Shown here piece after piece: positions 1 to 6,490 of a stretch of 39,929 bases of DNA (the stretch's first letter is position 1; each line of letters begins with the position of its first letter). A program made the position numbers and the translations under genes. The notes under the pieces are model-generated. The model saw only the letters and a list, made by a program, of their open reading frames with translations, was not told the DNA's origin and made no database searches. Location: NCBI GenBank assembly GCA_036394195.1, contig DASWFO010000303.1, positions 1-39,929 of the forward strand. Reading direction: 5' to 3'. This DNA is from DATJPD01 sp036394195. Lineage in GTDB: Bacteria; Pseudomonadota; Alphaproteobacteria; CACIAM-22H2.

Positions 1-384
1 CGATTTGCTGCGGTTGCCCTCGACCGAGCGACCGCCGTTGATCATCATCTGCGCGTATTGCTCCTGGGTCGATCCGGTCATCAGCGCGGCCAGCATCTGG
101 AACGACAGGCCGTCGGTGGCGCCCAGCTTGGACGTATAATAGATGTTCCCGCCGAGCCGCAGCATCTCGTTCCAGTCGCGCTTCAGGATCGCCTGGCGCT
201 GCGCTTCCGTCATCGGAAACTTCGCAAGATAGGCGTTCTCGTCTTTTTTGAAGGCGGTGCGGTTCTCCGCCTTCATCAGCGACATGCAGAACATGTTCAG
301 GTGATAGCCCTGGCGCGAGCGCTGCGCATTGAACAGCGTCGTCCCCGGCACGTCCTCCAAGGCCTCGAGGTCGAACATCGTCAT
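1..384 (-). CDS. ligA: Protocatechuate 4,5-dioxygenase alpha subunit (partial, C-terminus off window)
   Basis: This is the small subunit of the type II extradiol dioxygenase that opens protocatechuate between C4 and C5; the catalytic iron is in the beta subunit LigB, which is not in the window. The 128 visible residues begin MTMFDLEALEDVPGTTLF and carry the family signatures GYHLNMFCMSLMKAENR, FPMTEAQRQAIL, LRLGGNIYYTSK and MINGGRSVEGNR. LigA proteins are about 140 residues, so only the last ten or so should be missing. The ATG at 384 has a GAGAGGAG ribosome binding site 9 nt upstream. It lies 30 nt downstream of ligI on the same strand. LigB and the aldehyde dehydrogenase LigC would be expected past the left edge. 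Identity rests on strong motif recognition. Confidence 0.93.
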   Translation of the reverse strand, partial: MTMFDLEALEDVPGTTLFNAQRSRQGYHLNMFCMSLMKAENRTAFKKDENAYLAKFPMTEAQRQAILKRDWNEMLRLGGNIYYTSKLGATDGLSFQMLAALMTGSTQEQYAQMMINGGRSVEGNRSKS

Positions 385-414
385 GGCCGCGGCTCCTCTC
401 TTTCTACGTTAGCG

Positions 415-1287
415 CTATTTCGCCCAGTACAAGCGGCGCGGGTTGTCGACCAGCATCGCCGTCTGCTGCGCCGCCGAAGGTGCGAATTTCGGGATCATGT
501 CGACGAGCTGGCCGTCGTCGGGCATGTGCGTGGTCATGTTCGGATGCGGCCAGTCCGTGCCCCACAGGATACGGTCGGTGAAGCGGTCGACCAGCTTGTT
601 GGCGAACGGGATCACGTCGTCGTAAGGCGGACCCTTCTTCGACAGGCGCTCCGGGCAGGTGACCTTCACCCAGATGTTCTTGTTCTCATCCAGCAGCTTC
701 AGGTAGCGCTGGAACTCCGGACCGTCGGCGCTCTTGGAGGTGTCCGGCACCGACATGTGGTCGAGCACGATCACGGTCGGGATCGCCTTCAGGAACGGCG
801 TGATCGAGTCCAGGAGCGGCGCTTCGAAATACACCACCACGTGCCAGCCGAGCTTTGCCACCCGCTTGGCGATCTCGATGTATTCCTCGCGCGGGGAGTT
901 GCTCACGAGACGCGGCAGGAAATTGAACCGCACACCCAGCACGCCGGCCTGGTCCATCTCCTTGAGCTCGGCGTCGGTGACCTTGGTGTCGACGACGGCG
1001 ATGCCCTTGGCCTTGCCGTTCGAGCCCTTCAGTGCATCGACCAGCGCCCGGTTGTCGCTGCCGTGGCAGCTCGCCTGGACGATGACGTTGCGCTCGAAGC
1101 CCAGGAAGTCGCGCAGCTCGAACAGCTTCTCCTTGGGCGCGTCGCACGGCGTGTATTTCCGCTCCGGTGCGTAGGGGAAATTCGCCGCCGGGCCGAACAC
1201 ATGGCAATGCGCGTCGATGGCGCCCGCCGGCAGCTTGAAGCGCGGCTTCGACGGACTGGGATGAAACGGCTTATAGCCGGCGTCCAT
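415..1287 (-). CDS. ligI: 2-pyrone-4,6-dicarboxylate lactonase
   Basis: Amidohydrolase-superfamily enzyme (290 aa) that hydrolyses 2-pyrone-4,6-dicarboxylate to oxalomesaconate in the protocatechuate 4,5-cleavage pathway, in the cytoplasm. Seen: the HxH motif IDAHCHVFGP at residues 24-33, a conserved His in VIVLDHMSVPD, and the catalytic Asp region LWGTDWPHPN near the C-terminus, all in family order and at family length. I chose the ATG at 1287 over an in-frame TTG four codons upstream because a clear GGAGGAG (1291-1297) sits 3 nt before it and overlaps the TTG alternative. It is followed after 30 nt by ligA, its pathway partner, and preceded at 120 nt by the end of the oxygenase gene run on the same strand. 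Confidence 0.95.
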   Translation of the reverse strand: MDAGYKPFHPSPSKPRFKLPAGAIDAHCHVFGPAANFPYAPERKYTPCDAPKEKLFELRDFLGFERNVIVQASCHGSDNRALVDALKGSNGKAKGIAVVDTKVTDAELKEMDQAGVLGVRFNFLPRLVSNSPREEYIEIAKRVAKLGWHVVVYFEAPLLDSITPFLKAIPTVIVLDHMSVPDTSKSADGPEFQRYLKLLDENKNIWVKVTCPERLSKKGPPYDDVIPFANKLVDRFTDRILWGTDWPHPNMTTHMPDDGQLVDMIPKFAPSAAQQTAMLVDNPRRLYWAK

Positions 1288-1302
1288 GAACTCCTCCAAC
1301 CG

Positions 1303-1319
1303 GCGGCCGGAGCGGCCGC
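1303..1319 (-). promoter_or_regulatory. GC-rich hairpin just upstream of the ligI ribosome binding site
   Basis: Perfect 7-bp arms GCGGCCG/CGGCCGC with a 3-nt loop, ending 5 nt before the GGAGGAG of ligI. It has no T-tract, so it is not a canonical terminator. In a polycistronic transcript it could modulate ligI translation or mark an mRNA processing point. That role is inference from position only. Confidence 0.3.
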
Positions 1320-1407
1320 TCTTCGTGATCTATCGCTTCATAAACGCGGCGGCGGGGCGTTTTTCAAGCGCGATTTTCGCCATTCCGTCCCGCGGAACCG
1401 GTGTTCC

Positions 1408-2001
1408 TCAAAAGACGAAAAACCGCCCGCCCACCGATCCCAACAGCCACCGCCCGGCGGCGAACAGCCGGAACTTGATCGCGAACGGATGCGCCTCGCC
1501 GGCGTCCATCGCCAGGGCCAGCGCCGCCTGGTAGGCCGCCTGGGTCGCGGCCCCGGCGGCGACACGGGCCAACGCCGGGTCGGCGATGCCGTCGCGGGAC
1601 GCGGCGGTCGAGGCGGCACCCAGGGTCACGCGCGTGGCCGCGTCGGTGACGCGGGTCAGGGCCGCCATCAGCGTGGGATCGCCCCAGCGGCGCTCTGCCC
1701 GTGCGAGGAGGTCGGTCCGCAGCCGCTCTTCCGCGGTCCACCACGCATTGTCCCAGTTCGGGTCGCGGGTCACCGCCTCGGCGTCGCGCCAGCCGCGCAC
1801 GAGGCTGACCCGTGCATCGGCAAATCCGAGCGCCGCCAGATAGTCGGCCGCCTCGCGCGCTTCGCCGTCGGTCAGGTCCTGGCCCACACCGGCGAACCAC
1901 GACACCCGATCAAGCGTCGCGGCAAAACGTGTGACCTCGGCGAGGGCGCTCGCGTCGCGGGCGGCGACCCCATGGCGGTCCGACCAGGGGGCGACCGTCA
2001 T
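1408..2001 (-). CDS. Conserved-looking hypothetical protein in dioxygenase operon
   Basis: A 197-aa protein of unknown function. I recognise no family. It begins MTVAPWSDRHGVAARD, is rich in Ala and Arg, appears largely helical, has no signal peptide or obvious membrane span, and contains tryptophan-rich stretches (VSWFAGVGQDLT; PNWDNAWWTAEE) that suggest real coding constraint. Its ATG overlaps the stop of the gentisate-dioxygenase-like gene as ATGA (1998-2001), so translation is probably coupled. An in-frame extension upstream is possible but would lie inside the dioxygenase gene and reads as shadow sequence. By context it probably acts with the dioxygenase, but nothing in the sequence assigns a reaction. 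Confidence 0.75.
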   Translation of the reverse strand: MTVAPWSDRHGVAARDASALAEVTRFAATLDRVSWFAGVGQDLTDGEAREAADYLAALGFADARVSLVRGWRDAEAVTRDPNWDNAWWTAEERLRTDLLARAERRWGDPTLMAALTRVTDAATRVTLGAASTAASRDGIADPALARVAAGAATQAAYQAALALAMDAGEAHPFAIKFRLFAAGRWLLGSVGGRFFVF

Positions 2002-3080
2002 GCGCGGCCGGCGGATCCTTCGGCGGCGTTGCCGCGCATCTCGCGCCACAGGCCGAGCTTCTGCTGCACCGGGCGGTCCGAGAAGCTGAACAGCACGGCG
2101 TCGCCGGCGGCCTCGTGGCGCTGCCAGTGCCAGGCCGGCACCACGAAGGTGTCGCGCGGGCCCCACTCGAAGACGACCGGCTTGCCGTCATGACCGGTGA
2201 CCGTCGTCTTGCCCTTGCCTTCGACCACCGAGAACACCGTCGCGTCGGTGGAGCGGTACGGCACCGTCGAGAAGCCCTTGGGCAGGAGCTGCATGAACGT
2301 GCCGATGGTCGGCATGGCGTGGCCGCCGTCGACCGGGTTCACGTATTGGAGCTTCAGGCCGTGGCACGGATCCCACTCGTTGGCGCGGCGCATCGTCTCC
2401 AGCGCCTCGCGCGTCCGCGAATACGGATAATTGAACACCGGCGAGGTGATCGCTTTCGTCTCGTAGCCGACCGGCATCAGCCCGGCCCCGAAGCGGGCCA
2501 GCGAATCGCCGGCGGGCCGGCCGAGCGGCTGCCGGTCGTCGGGATATTTCTCGGCGAACTGTGCGTCGAGCAGCTCGACCAGCGGCACGTCGAGCCCGTC
2601 CATCCACACCATCGGGACCTTGCTCTCGTTGCCGTGGTCGTGCCACGTCCACGACGGCGTGATCACGAAATCGCCGGGCTGCATGATTGTCTTCTCGCCG
2701 TCGACCGCGGTGTAGGCGCCGGAGCCCTCGATGATGAAGCGCAAGGCCGACTGGCTGTGCCGGTGCGCCGGGGCCACCTCGCCGGGCAGGATCAGCTGCA
2801 GGCCGGCATAGAGCATGTTGGTGATGCGCGACTTGCCGCGCAGGCCCGGGTTCTCCAGGACAAGCACCCGCCGCTCGGCTTCCTTGGCCGAGATGATGGA
2901 GCCTGCTTCCATGATGTAGGGCCGCACGTCGTCATAGCGCCACATGACGGGCAGCGCCGGCGAGCGCGGCTCCTTCAGCACCAGCTGGTGGATCACTTCC
3001 CACAGCGGGGCGAGGTTGCTCTTGTCGATCCGCTGGTAATAGGCATCGCGTTCCGCGGTCTTGGCGGGCTGGGTATCCAT
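1998..3080 (-). CDS. Gentisate 1,2-dioxygenase family bicupin
   Basis: A 360-aa bicupin of the gentisate / salicylate / 1-hydroxy-2-naphthoate 1,2-dioxygenase family, which cleaves an aromatic ring beside a carboxyl group using Fe(II). The N-terminal cupin carries the three-His site: H106 and H108 in PAHRHSQSALRF, and H147 in TWHDHG. A second cupin lies at about residues 265-345 (GKGKTTVTGHDG; WHWQRHEAAGDAVLFSF). The ATG at 3080 has a GGGAG box 7 nt upstream. It sits 39 nt after the di-iron oxygenase gene and overlaps the next gene by ATGA. The exact substrate cannot be read from sequence; a gentisate-like product of the upstream oxygenase is plausible. No maleylpyruvate isomerase or fumarylpyruvate hydrolase is next to it, though a hydratase-family gene lies at 30664-31446. 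Confidence 0.88.
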   Translation of the reverse strand: MDTQPAKTAERDAYYQRIDKSNLAPLWEVIHQLVLKEPRSPALPVMWRYDDVRPYIMEAGSIISAKEAERRVLVLENPGLRGKSRITNMLYAGLQLILPGEVAPAHRHSQSALRFIIEGSGAYTAVDGEKTIMQPGDFVITPSWTWHDHGNESKVPMVWMDGLDVPLVELLDAQFAEKYPDDRQPLGRPAGDSLARFGAGLMPVGYETKAITSPVFNYPYSRTREALETMRRANEWDPCHGLKLQYVNPVDGGHAMPTIGTFMQLLPKGFSTVPYRSTDATVFSVVEGKGKTTVTGHDGKPVVFEWGPRDTFVVPAWHWQRHEAAGDAVLFSFSDRPVQQKLGLWREMRGNAAEGSAGRA

Positions 3081-3119
3081 GTTTCGCTCCCGGTCTTTCG
3101 TCTGTCGCTCACTCTATAT

Positions 3120-3839
3120 CTAGGCGGCGGCCAGCGTCACCTCGGGCACCGTCAGCCCGACCTTCTTGATCGCCTCGGCGCCGCGCTTCACGTAGTCGGC
3201 GGCCATGTCCTCGTTGGTACGCAGCTTGATGCCCCATTTGCGGTACATCTCGTTGTTCCTGGACTTCGGCCGGCCGAAGAACGCGGGCACGCCGGGGAAA
3301 ATCTTGTTCACCGCTTCCTGCAGCTTCGCCTTGCCGTCCGGTGTCTTCACGACCTCGGCGCCGAAATCGAGCCCGAACTGCGCGTGGAAGCGCTCCTCCG
3401 GCATGGTCATGCGGGCGAGGTTGCGCAGCGGGTGAAACGTGCAATGCAGCAGGTCCTCGACCTGCAGGATCTCGGCGAGATCGACCACCAGCTTGATGGC
3501 GACGAACTCTTCCCAGCTCTGAAGCGGGAACTCGAACACCGACAGCGGCTTCTTCGAGGTCTTTTCCGGCAGCATCCTCTCGGCCGGGATGCCCATCTCG
3601 CGGCCGAGCTCGAAGAAGCGCACGTGGTGGCCGTACTCTTCCATGGCGACCCGGCAGGTGAGCCACTTCGCATACGGCGTCGGCGCGAACGCCACAGCCG
3701 GCTCGTCGAAGGTGCGGCCGCCGTAAAGCTCGTTGATCGCGTGGCTGATCACCAGCTTCTCGCACGCGGTCCGGTATTCCTCCGGCTGCTGCTTCAGCTC
3801 CTCGCAGGTCTTGACCTGGAGCTTGGCGTTGTCGGTCAT
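3120..3839 (-). CDS. Stand-alone PaaA/PaaC-family di-iron oxygenase
   Basis: A 239-aa ferritin-like protein of the phenylacetic-acid-catabolism family (relatives of PaaA/PaaC). Two ExxH motifs are visible, E68-YG-H71 (in MEEYGHH) and E149-RF-H152 (in PEERFH); E37 and E123 are the likely remaining carboxylate ligands, so the carboxylate-bridged di-iron site looks intact. Phenylacetyl-CoA epoxidase needs PaaABC(D)E, but here a single PaaA-like chain stands with a BenC-type reductase two genes upstream and no PaaB, PaaC or PaaD. The ATG at 3839 has GAGGAG 7 nt upstream; a GTG five codons earlier (3854) overlaps the preceding stop as GTGA and is an alternative. Likely role: oxygenase component for an aromatic acid or its CoA thioester. 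Substrate unknown. Confidence 0.85.
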   Translation of the reverse strand: MTDNAKLQVKTCEELKQQPEEYRTACEKLVISHAINELYGGRTFDEPAVAFAPTPYAKWLTCRVAMEEYGHHVRFFELGREMGIPAERMLPEKTSKKPLSVFEFPLQSWEEFVAIKLVVDLAEILQVEDLLHCTFHPLRNLARMTMPEERFHAQFGLDFGAEVVKTPDGKAKLQEAVNKIFPGVPAFFGRPKSRNNEMYRKWGIKLRTNEDMAADYVKRGAEAIKKVGLTVPEVTLAAA

Positions 3840-3850
3840 CGCGGGACTCC

Positions 3851-4795
3851 TCACACGATCGGGTCTGAACTGAAGGCTTCGAGGTCGGTTGAGAGCTCGG
3901 TGAATTTCGGCGCGAAGTCGCGCTCGACCGCGGCGGCCAGGTCATCCGGTGTCCAGTCGCCGCTCTGGCTCACGATCTTCGCGACCGGCCGCGGCTGCTG
4001 GAACAGGAACACCTCGCGGCCGCGCACGCCGAAGATCTGGCCGCTGATCTTCTGGGCGGCGGCTGAGCACAGGAAGGCGACGAGGTTGGCCACGTGACGC
4101 GGCGCCACCGTCATCGCACCGGCTTTGTACTGCGCCTGCTTGTCATTGGCCGGCTTGATCGACTCGGTGACGCGGGTGGCGGCGAACGGCGCCACCAGGT
4201 TGGCGGTGATACCGGAGCGCGCCATGTCGAGGGCGGTGACGCGGGTGAGACCGATCAGCCCGGCCTTGGCGCTGGCATAGCTGGCCTGGCCGTAATTGCC
4301 GTAGAGCCCGGCGGTCGAGCCGATATTGACGATGCGTCCCCAGCCATACGGCGCGCCGCCGCGGTTCGCTTTCGCGTTGTCGCGCAGCACCGGCGTCGCC
4401 GCCGCGATGATCAGGGCCGCCCCGGTGAGGTTGGTGTGGATCACCGCCTCCCAGTCGCGCGGCTCGAGCTTGAAGATGAACTGATCGCGCAGGATCGCCG
4501 CGTTGTTGACCACGATGTCGAGCCCGCCGAAGCGCTTCACCGCGAGCTCAACCGCGGCCTGCGCCGCCGAGGGGCTCGCGATGCTGTCGCCGAACGCGGC
4601 GGCGTTGGCGCCGAGGGCCGTCGCGGCGGCTTCGGTGAGCTTGGGATCGGCGCCCGAGCCGTCGATGGCGGTTCCCGGATCGGCCAGCACGACCCTGGCG
4701 CCGCGGCGCACGAGATCCTCGGCAATCGCCTTGCCGATGCCTTGCGCGGCACCGGTCACCAGAGCCACGCGCCCGGCCAGCAGTGAATCGGTCAT
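3851..4795 (-). CDS. SDR-family dehydrogenase with C-terminal extension
   Basis: A 314-aa short-chain dehydrogenase/reductase. The cofactor motif TGAAQGIG is at residues 15-22, with NNAA, a catalytic Ser in NIGSTAG and YASAK. After the normal SDR end (SGQIFGVRGREVF) comes a tail of about 60 residues like that of SDR domains of peroxisomal-type multifunctional beta-oxidation proteins. It probably oxidises a hydroxyacyl-CoA or a dihydrodiol or alcohol formed in this pathway. The ATG at 4795 overlaps the reductase stop (ATGA), and its own stop overlaps the alternative GTG of the di-iron oxygenase gene. Tight packing between the reductase and oxygenase genes suggests it handles the oxygenation product. 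The specific reaction is inference. Confidence 0.88.
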   Translation of the reverse strand: MTDSLLAGRVALVTGAAQGIGKAIAEDLVRRGARVVLADPGTAIDGSGADPKLTEAAATALGANAAAFGDSIASPSAAQAAVELAVKRFGGLDIVVNNAAILRDQFIFKLEPRDWEAVIHTNLTGAALIIAAATPVLRDNAKANRGGAPYGWGRIVNIGSTAGLYGNYGQASYASAKAGLIGLTRVTALDMARSGITANLVAPFAATRVTESIKPANDKQAQYKAGAMTVAPRHVANLVAFLCSAAAQKISGQIFGVRGREVFLFQQPRPVAKIVSQSGDWTPDDLAAAVERDFAPKFTELSTDLEAFSSDPIV

Positions 4796-5850
4796 GACGC
4801 AGCCTTGTTCAATGCGGCCTTCTCGGCCTCGGTATAGAACGCATCGGCATGACAGTCCTGGCGCCTAAGGCCGATGACTTCGAGCGCCGCCACGGCGGTC
4901 TCGACCATGATCGGCGGCCCCGCGAGATACGCCTTGGCCCCGTCGAGAGTGGCGAAGTCCTGCCGCACCACGTCGGCGAGGAAGCCGGTGCGGCGCTTGG
5001 TTGGTCCCGACGGCTCCGACAGCACCGGCACGAAGACGAGGTTGGGATGCGTCTTCGCCAACGTCTTGAAGTGATCTTCGAGATACAGGTCGCGCTCGTC
5101 GCGCACTCCGAAATAGAGGTGGATCGGCTGCGCGGCACCGTTCGCCAGCGCCGTCTCGACGACGGCCTTGATCGGCGCCAGTCCCGATCCGCCAGCGAGC
5201 GCCACGATCGGGCCGGTGTGCTTGTCGCGCAGATACGACGTCCCGTGCGGCCCGAAGACTTTCACCTTGTCGCCGGCCTTGAGCCGGTTGGCGACGAACG
5301 GCGTGACCGCGCCGCCAGCCACCAGGCGGATGTGGAATTCGAGGGTGCCTTCGTCGGGCCGGTTCGCCATCGAATAGTCGCGCGCCGGTACGCCGGGAAA
5401 CTCGACGCTCGCATATTGCCCGGCCGAAAAATCATAAGGACCACCGTCCAAAATCTTAAGGCGCACGCGCTTGATGTCGTGCGTCATGTCGTCGACCTTG
5501 GTCACCCGGCAGGTCAGGTGACGCAGCGGATGCGCGACCGTGTCGTCGAACTCGAGGAATTTCACCGCGCAGTCGGACCATGGCACCGCCCGGCAGGCGA
5601 GGATCAGTCCGCCGGCTTTCTCGCCCTCGGTCAGCGCGTATTCCGAATACGGCGACATCTCGACCTCGCCCGACAGCAGCTCGGATTTGCAGGCGCCGCA
5701 ATTGCCGGAGCGGCAGCCGTGCGGGTAGGGCAGGTCGCGCGCCAACGCCGCCTCGAGGATGGTCTGTCCCATCTCGACGTCGAGCGGCTCGCCGAACTGC
5801 TGGACCGCGACCTGAAAACCCATCGGATGCGCCTGGACCTGATCGTCCAT
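4792..5850 (-). CDS. Ferredoxin-FAD-NAD(P)H oxidoreductase (oxygenase reductase component)
   Basis: A 352-aa electron-transfer reductase. The N-terminal plant-type [2Fe-2S] ferredoxin has ligands C46, C51, C54 (HGCRSGNCGACK) and C86 (ILACRA). It is followed by a flavin domain (RDYSMANRP) and a nucleotide domain (ALAGGSGLAPIKAV). This domain order is that of BenC/XylZ-type reductases; PaaE has the ferredoxin at the C-terminus. It should pass electrons from NAD(P)H to the PaaA-like oxygenase encoded downstream. It is the first gene of the minus-strand run, 28 nt from a MarR-type palindrome. The ATG at 5850 lacks a good ribosome binding site; Met10 (codon at 5821-5823) is an alternative start. 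Function as a reductase is firm; the partner is inferred from operon structure. Confidence 0.9.
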   Translation of the reverse strand: MDDQVQAHPMGFQVAVQQFGEPLDVEMGQTILEAALARDLPYPHGCRSGNCGACKSELLSGEVEMSPYSEYALTEGEKAGGLILACRAVPWSDCAVKFLEFDDTVAHPLRHLTCRVTKVDDMTHDIKRVRLKILDGGPYDFSAGQYASVEFPGVPARDYSMANRPDEGTLEFHIRLVAGGAVTPFVANRLKAGDKVKVFGPHGTSYLRDKHTGPIVALAGGSGLAPIKAVVETALANGAAQPIHLYFGVRDERDLYLEDHFKTLAKTHPNLVFVPVLSEPSGPTKRRTGFLADVVRQDFATLDGAKAYLAGPPIMVETAVAALEVIGLRRQDCHADAFYTEAEKAALNKAAS

Positions 5851-5878
5851 GATATGGGCCGCGATGCTTGGAAGTCAA

Positions 5879-5899
5879 ATTGTTTGATACTCAAACAAT
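5879..5899. promoter_or_regulatory. Probable MarR operator O1 (reductase side)
   Basis: A perfect 9-bp inverted repeat, ATTGTTTGA-TAC-TCAAACAAT, in the divergent intergenic region 29 nt before the reductase start. It matches a second palindrome at 5956-5976 in 17 of 21 positions. The AT-rich dyad in GC-rich surroundings next to a MarR gene is typical of a MarR dimer site. Confidence 0.75.
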
Positions 5900-5917
5900 C
5901 ATCTGCGCCCCCGGCGC

Positions 5918-5946
5918 TTGGCGCGGACCCGGTCCTGCTCTATCGT
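5918..5946 (+). promoter_or_regulatory. Candidate sigma-70-type promoter of the marR gene
   Basis: TTGGCG (5918-5923), a 17-bp spacer, then TATCGT (5941-5946). The predicted transcription start near 5953 lies at the edge of operator O2, so bound regulator would block its own promoter. This is consensus matching only. Confidence 0.4.
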
Positions 5947-5955
5947 GCCCGCCGG

Positions 5956-5976
5956 ATTGTTGAGCACTCAAACAAT
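5956..5976. promoter_or_regulatory. Probable MarR operator O2 (marR side)
   Basis: The imperfect palindrome ATTGTTGAGCACTCAAACAAT shares its outer arms and whole right half with O1. It sits 12 nt before the marR start and is embedded in a longer CCGG-flanked dyad (5952-5980). The centre-to-centre distance to O1 is 77 bp, about seven helical turns. Confidence 0.72.
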
Positions 5977-5988
5977 CCGGGAGACGCC

Positions 5989-6486
5989 ATGCGACGGGAG
6001 CCGGCAGGGCAGCAGACGGCGGAGACGTCCGACAGCGACGTGCGCCCGGGTGGCCGTCCGGCGATCCTGCTGGGCCGGCTGGAAACCCTGCTCGGCTATT
6101 CCGTGCGCCGCGCGCAGATGCGCGTGTTCCAGGACTTCGAGGCCGAGATGAACGAGCTCGGCTTGACGCCCGGCCAGCTCGGCGCCCTGTTTCTGATCGA
6201 AGCCAATCGCGGCCTCAGCCAAAGCGAGCTCGGCACCGCGCTTGGCATCGACCGCTCGTCCGTGGTGCCGCTGATCGATCGGCTGCAACGGCGCGGCTGG
6301 GTCCGCCGGGCGGCCCGCGCCTCGGATCGGCGCGCCCATGCGCTGGAGCTGGCCCCGGCCGGCATCGCCCTGCTCGAGCGGCTGATGCCGCGTCTTGAGG
6401 CGCATGAGGCGCGGATCGCCGCCGCTCTGTCGCCGGCCGAGCGCAAGCGGTTGTTCGAGCTGCTGTCGAAAGTCGCGGCGAAGTGA
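5989..6486 (+). CDS. MarR-family transcriptional regulator
   Basis: A 165-aa winged-helix regulator. The DNA-recognition region LSQSELGTALGIDRSSVVPLIDRL and the wing motif ASDRRAHALELAPAG are visible, flanked by N- and C-terminal dimerisation helices. MarR proteins of aromatic clusters usually repress and are released by a pathway aromatic acid or its CoA ester. The start ATG at 5989 was chosen because longer in-frame readings run through the operators and the divergent gene. It is transcribed away from the oxygenase operon and is followed after 4 nt by the acyl-CoA synthetase gene, so the two are probably co-transcribed. Two matching palindromes upstream support control of both directions. 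Ligand unknown. Confidence 0.92.
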   Translation: MRREPAGQQTAETSDSDVRPGGRPAILLGRLETLLGYSVRRAQMRVFQDFEAEMNELGLTPGQLGALFLIEANRGLSQSELGTALGIDRSSVVPLIDRLQRRGWVRRAARASDRRAHALELAPAGIALLERLMPRLEAHEARIAAALSPAERKRLFELLSKVAAK

Positions 6487-6490
6487 GCGC

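Noticed and set aside
2001..2166. Longer N-terminus for the 197-aa unknown protein
   Set aside because: The extra residues are Arg/Ala-rich shadow sequence inside the dioxygenase gene; the ATGA overlap gives a better start.
58..4097. Very long plus-strand open frames (58-2193 and 2115-4097)
   Set aside because: They lie opposite well-recognised minus-strand enzymes, their translations are low-complexity Arg/His/Gly/Leu sequence with no family features, and they lack ribosome binding sites. Typical GC-rich antisense frames.
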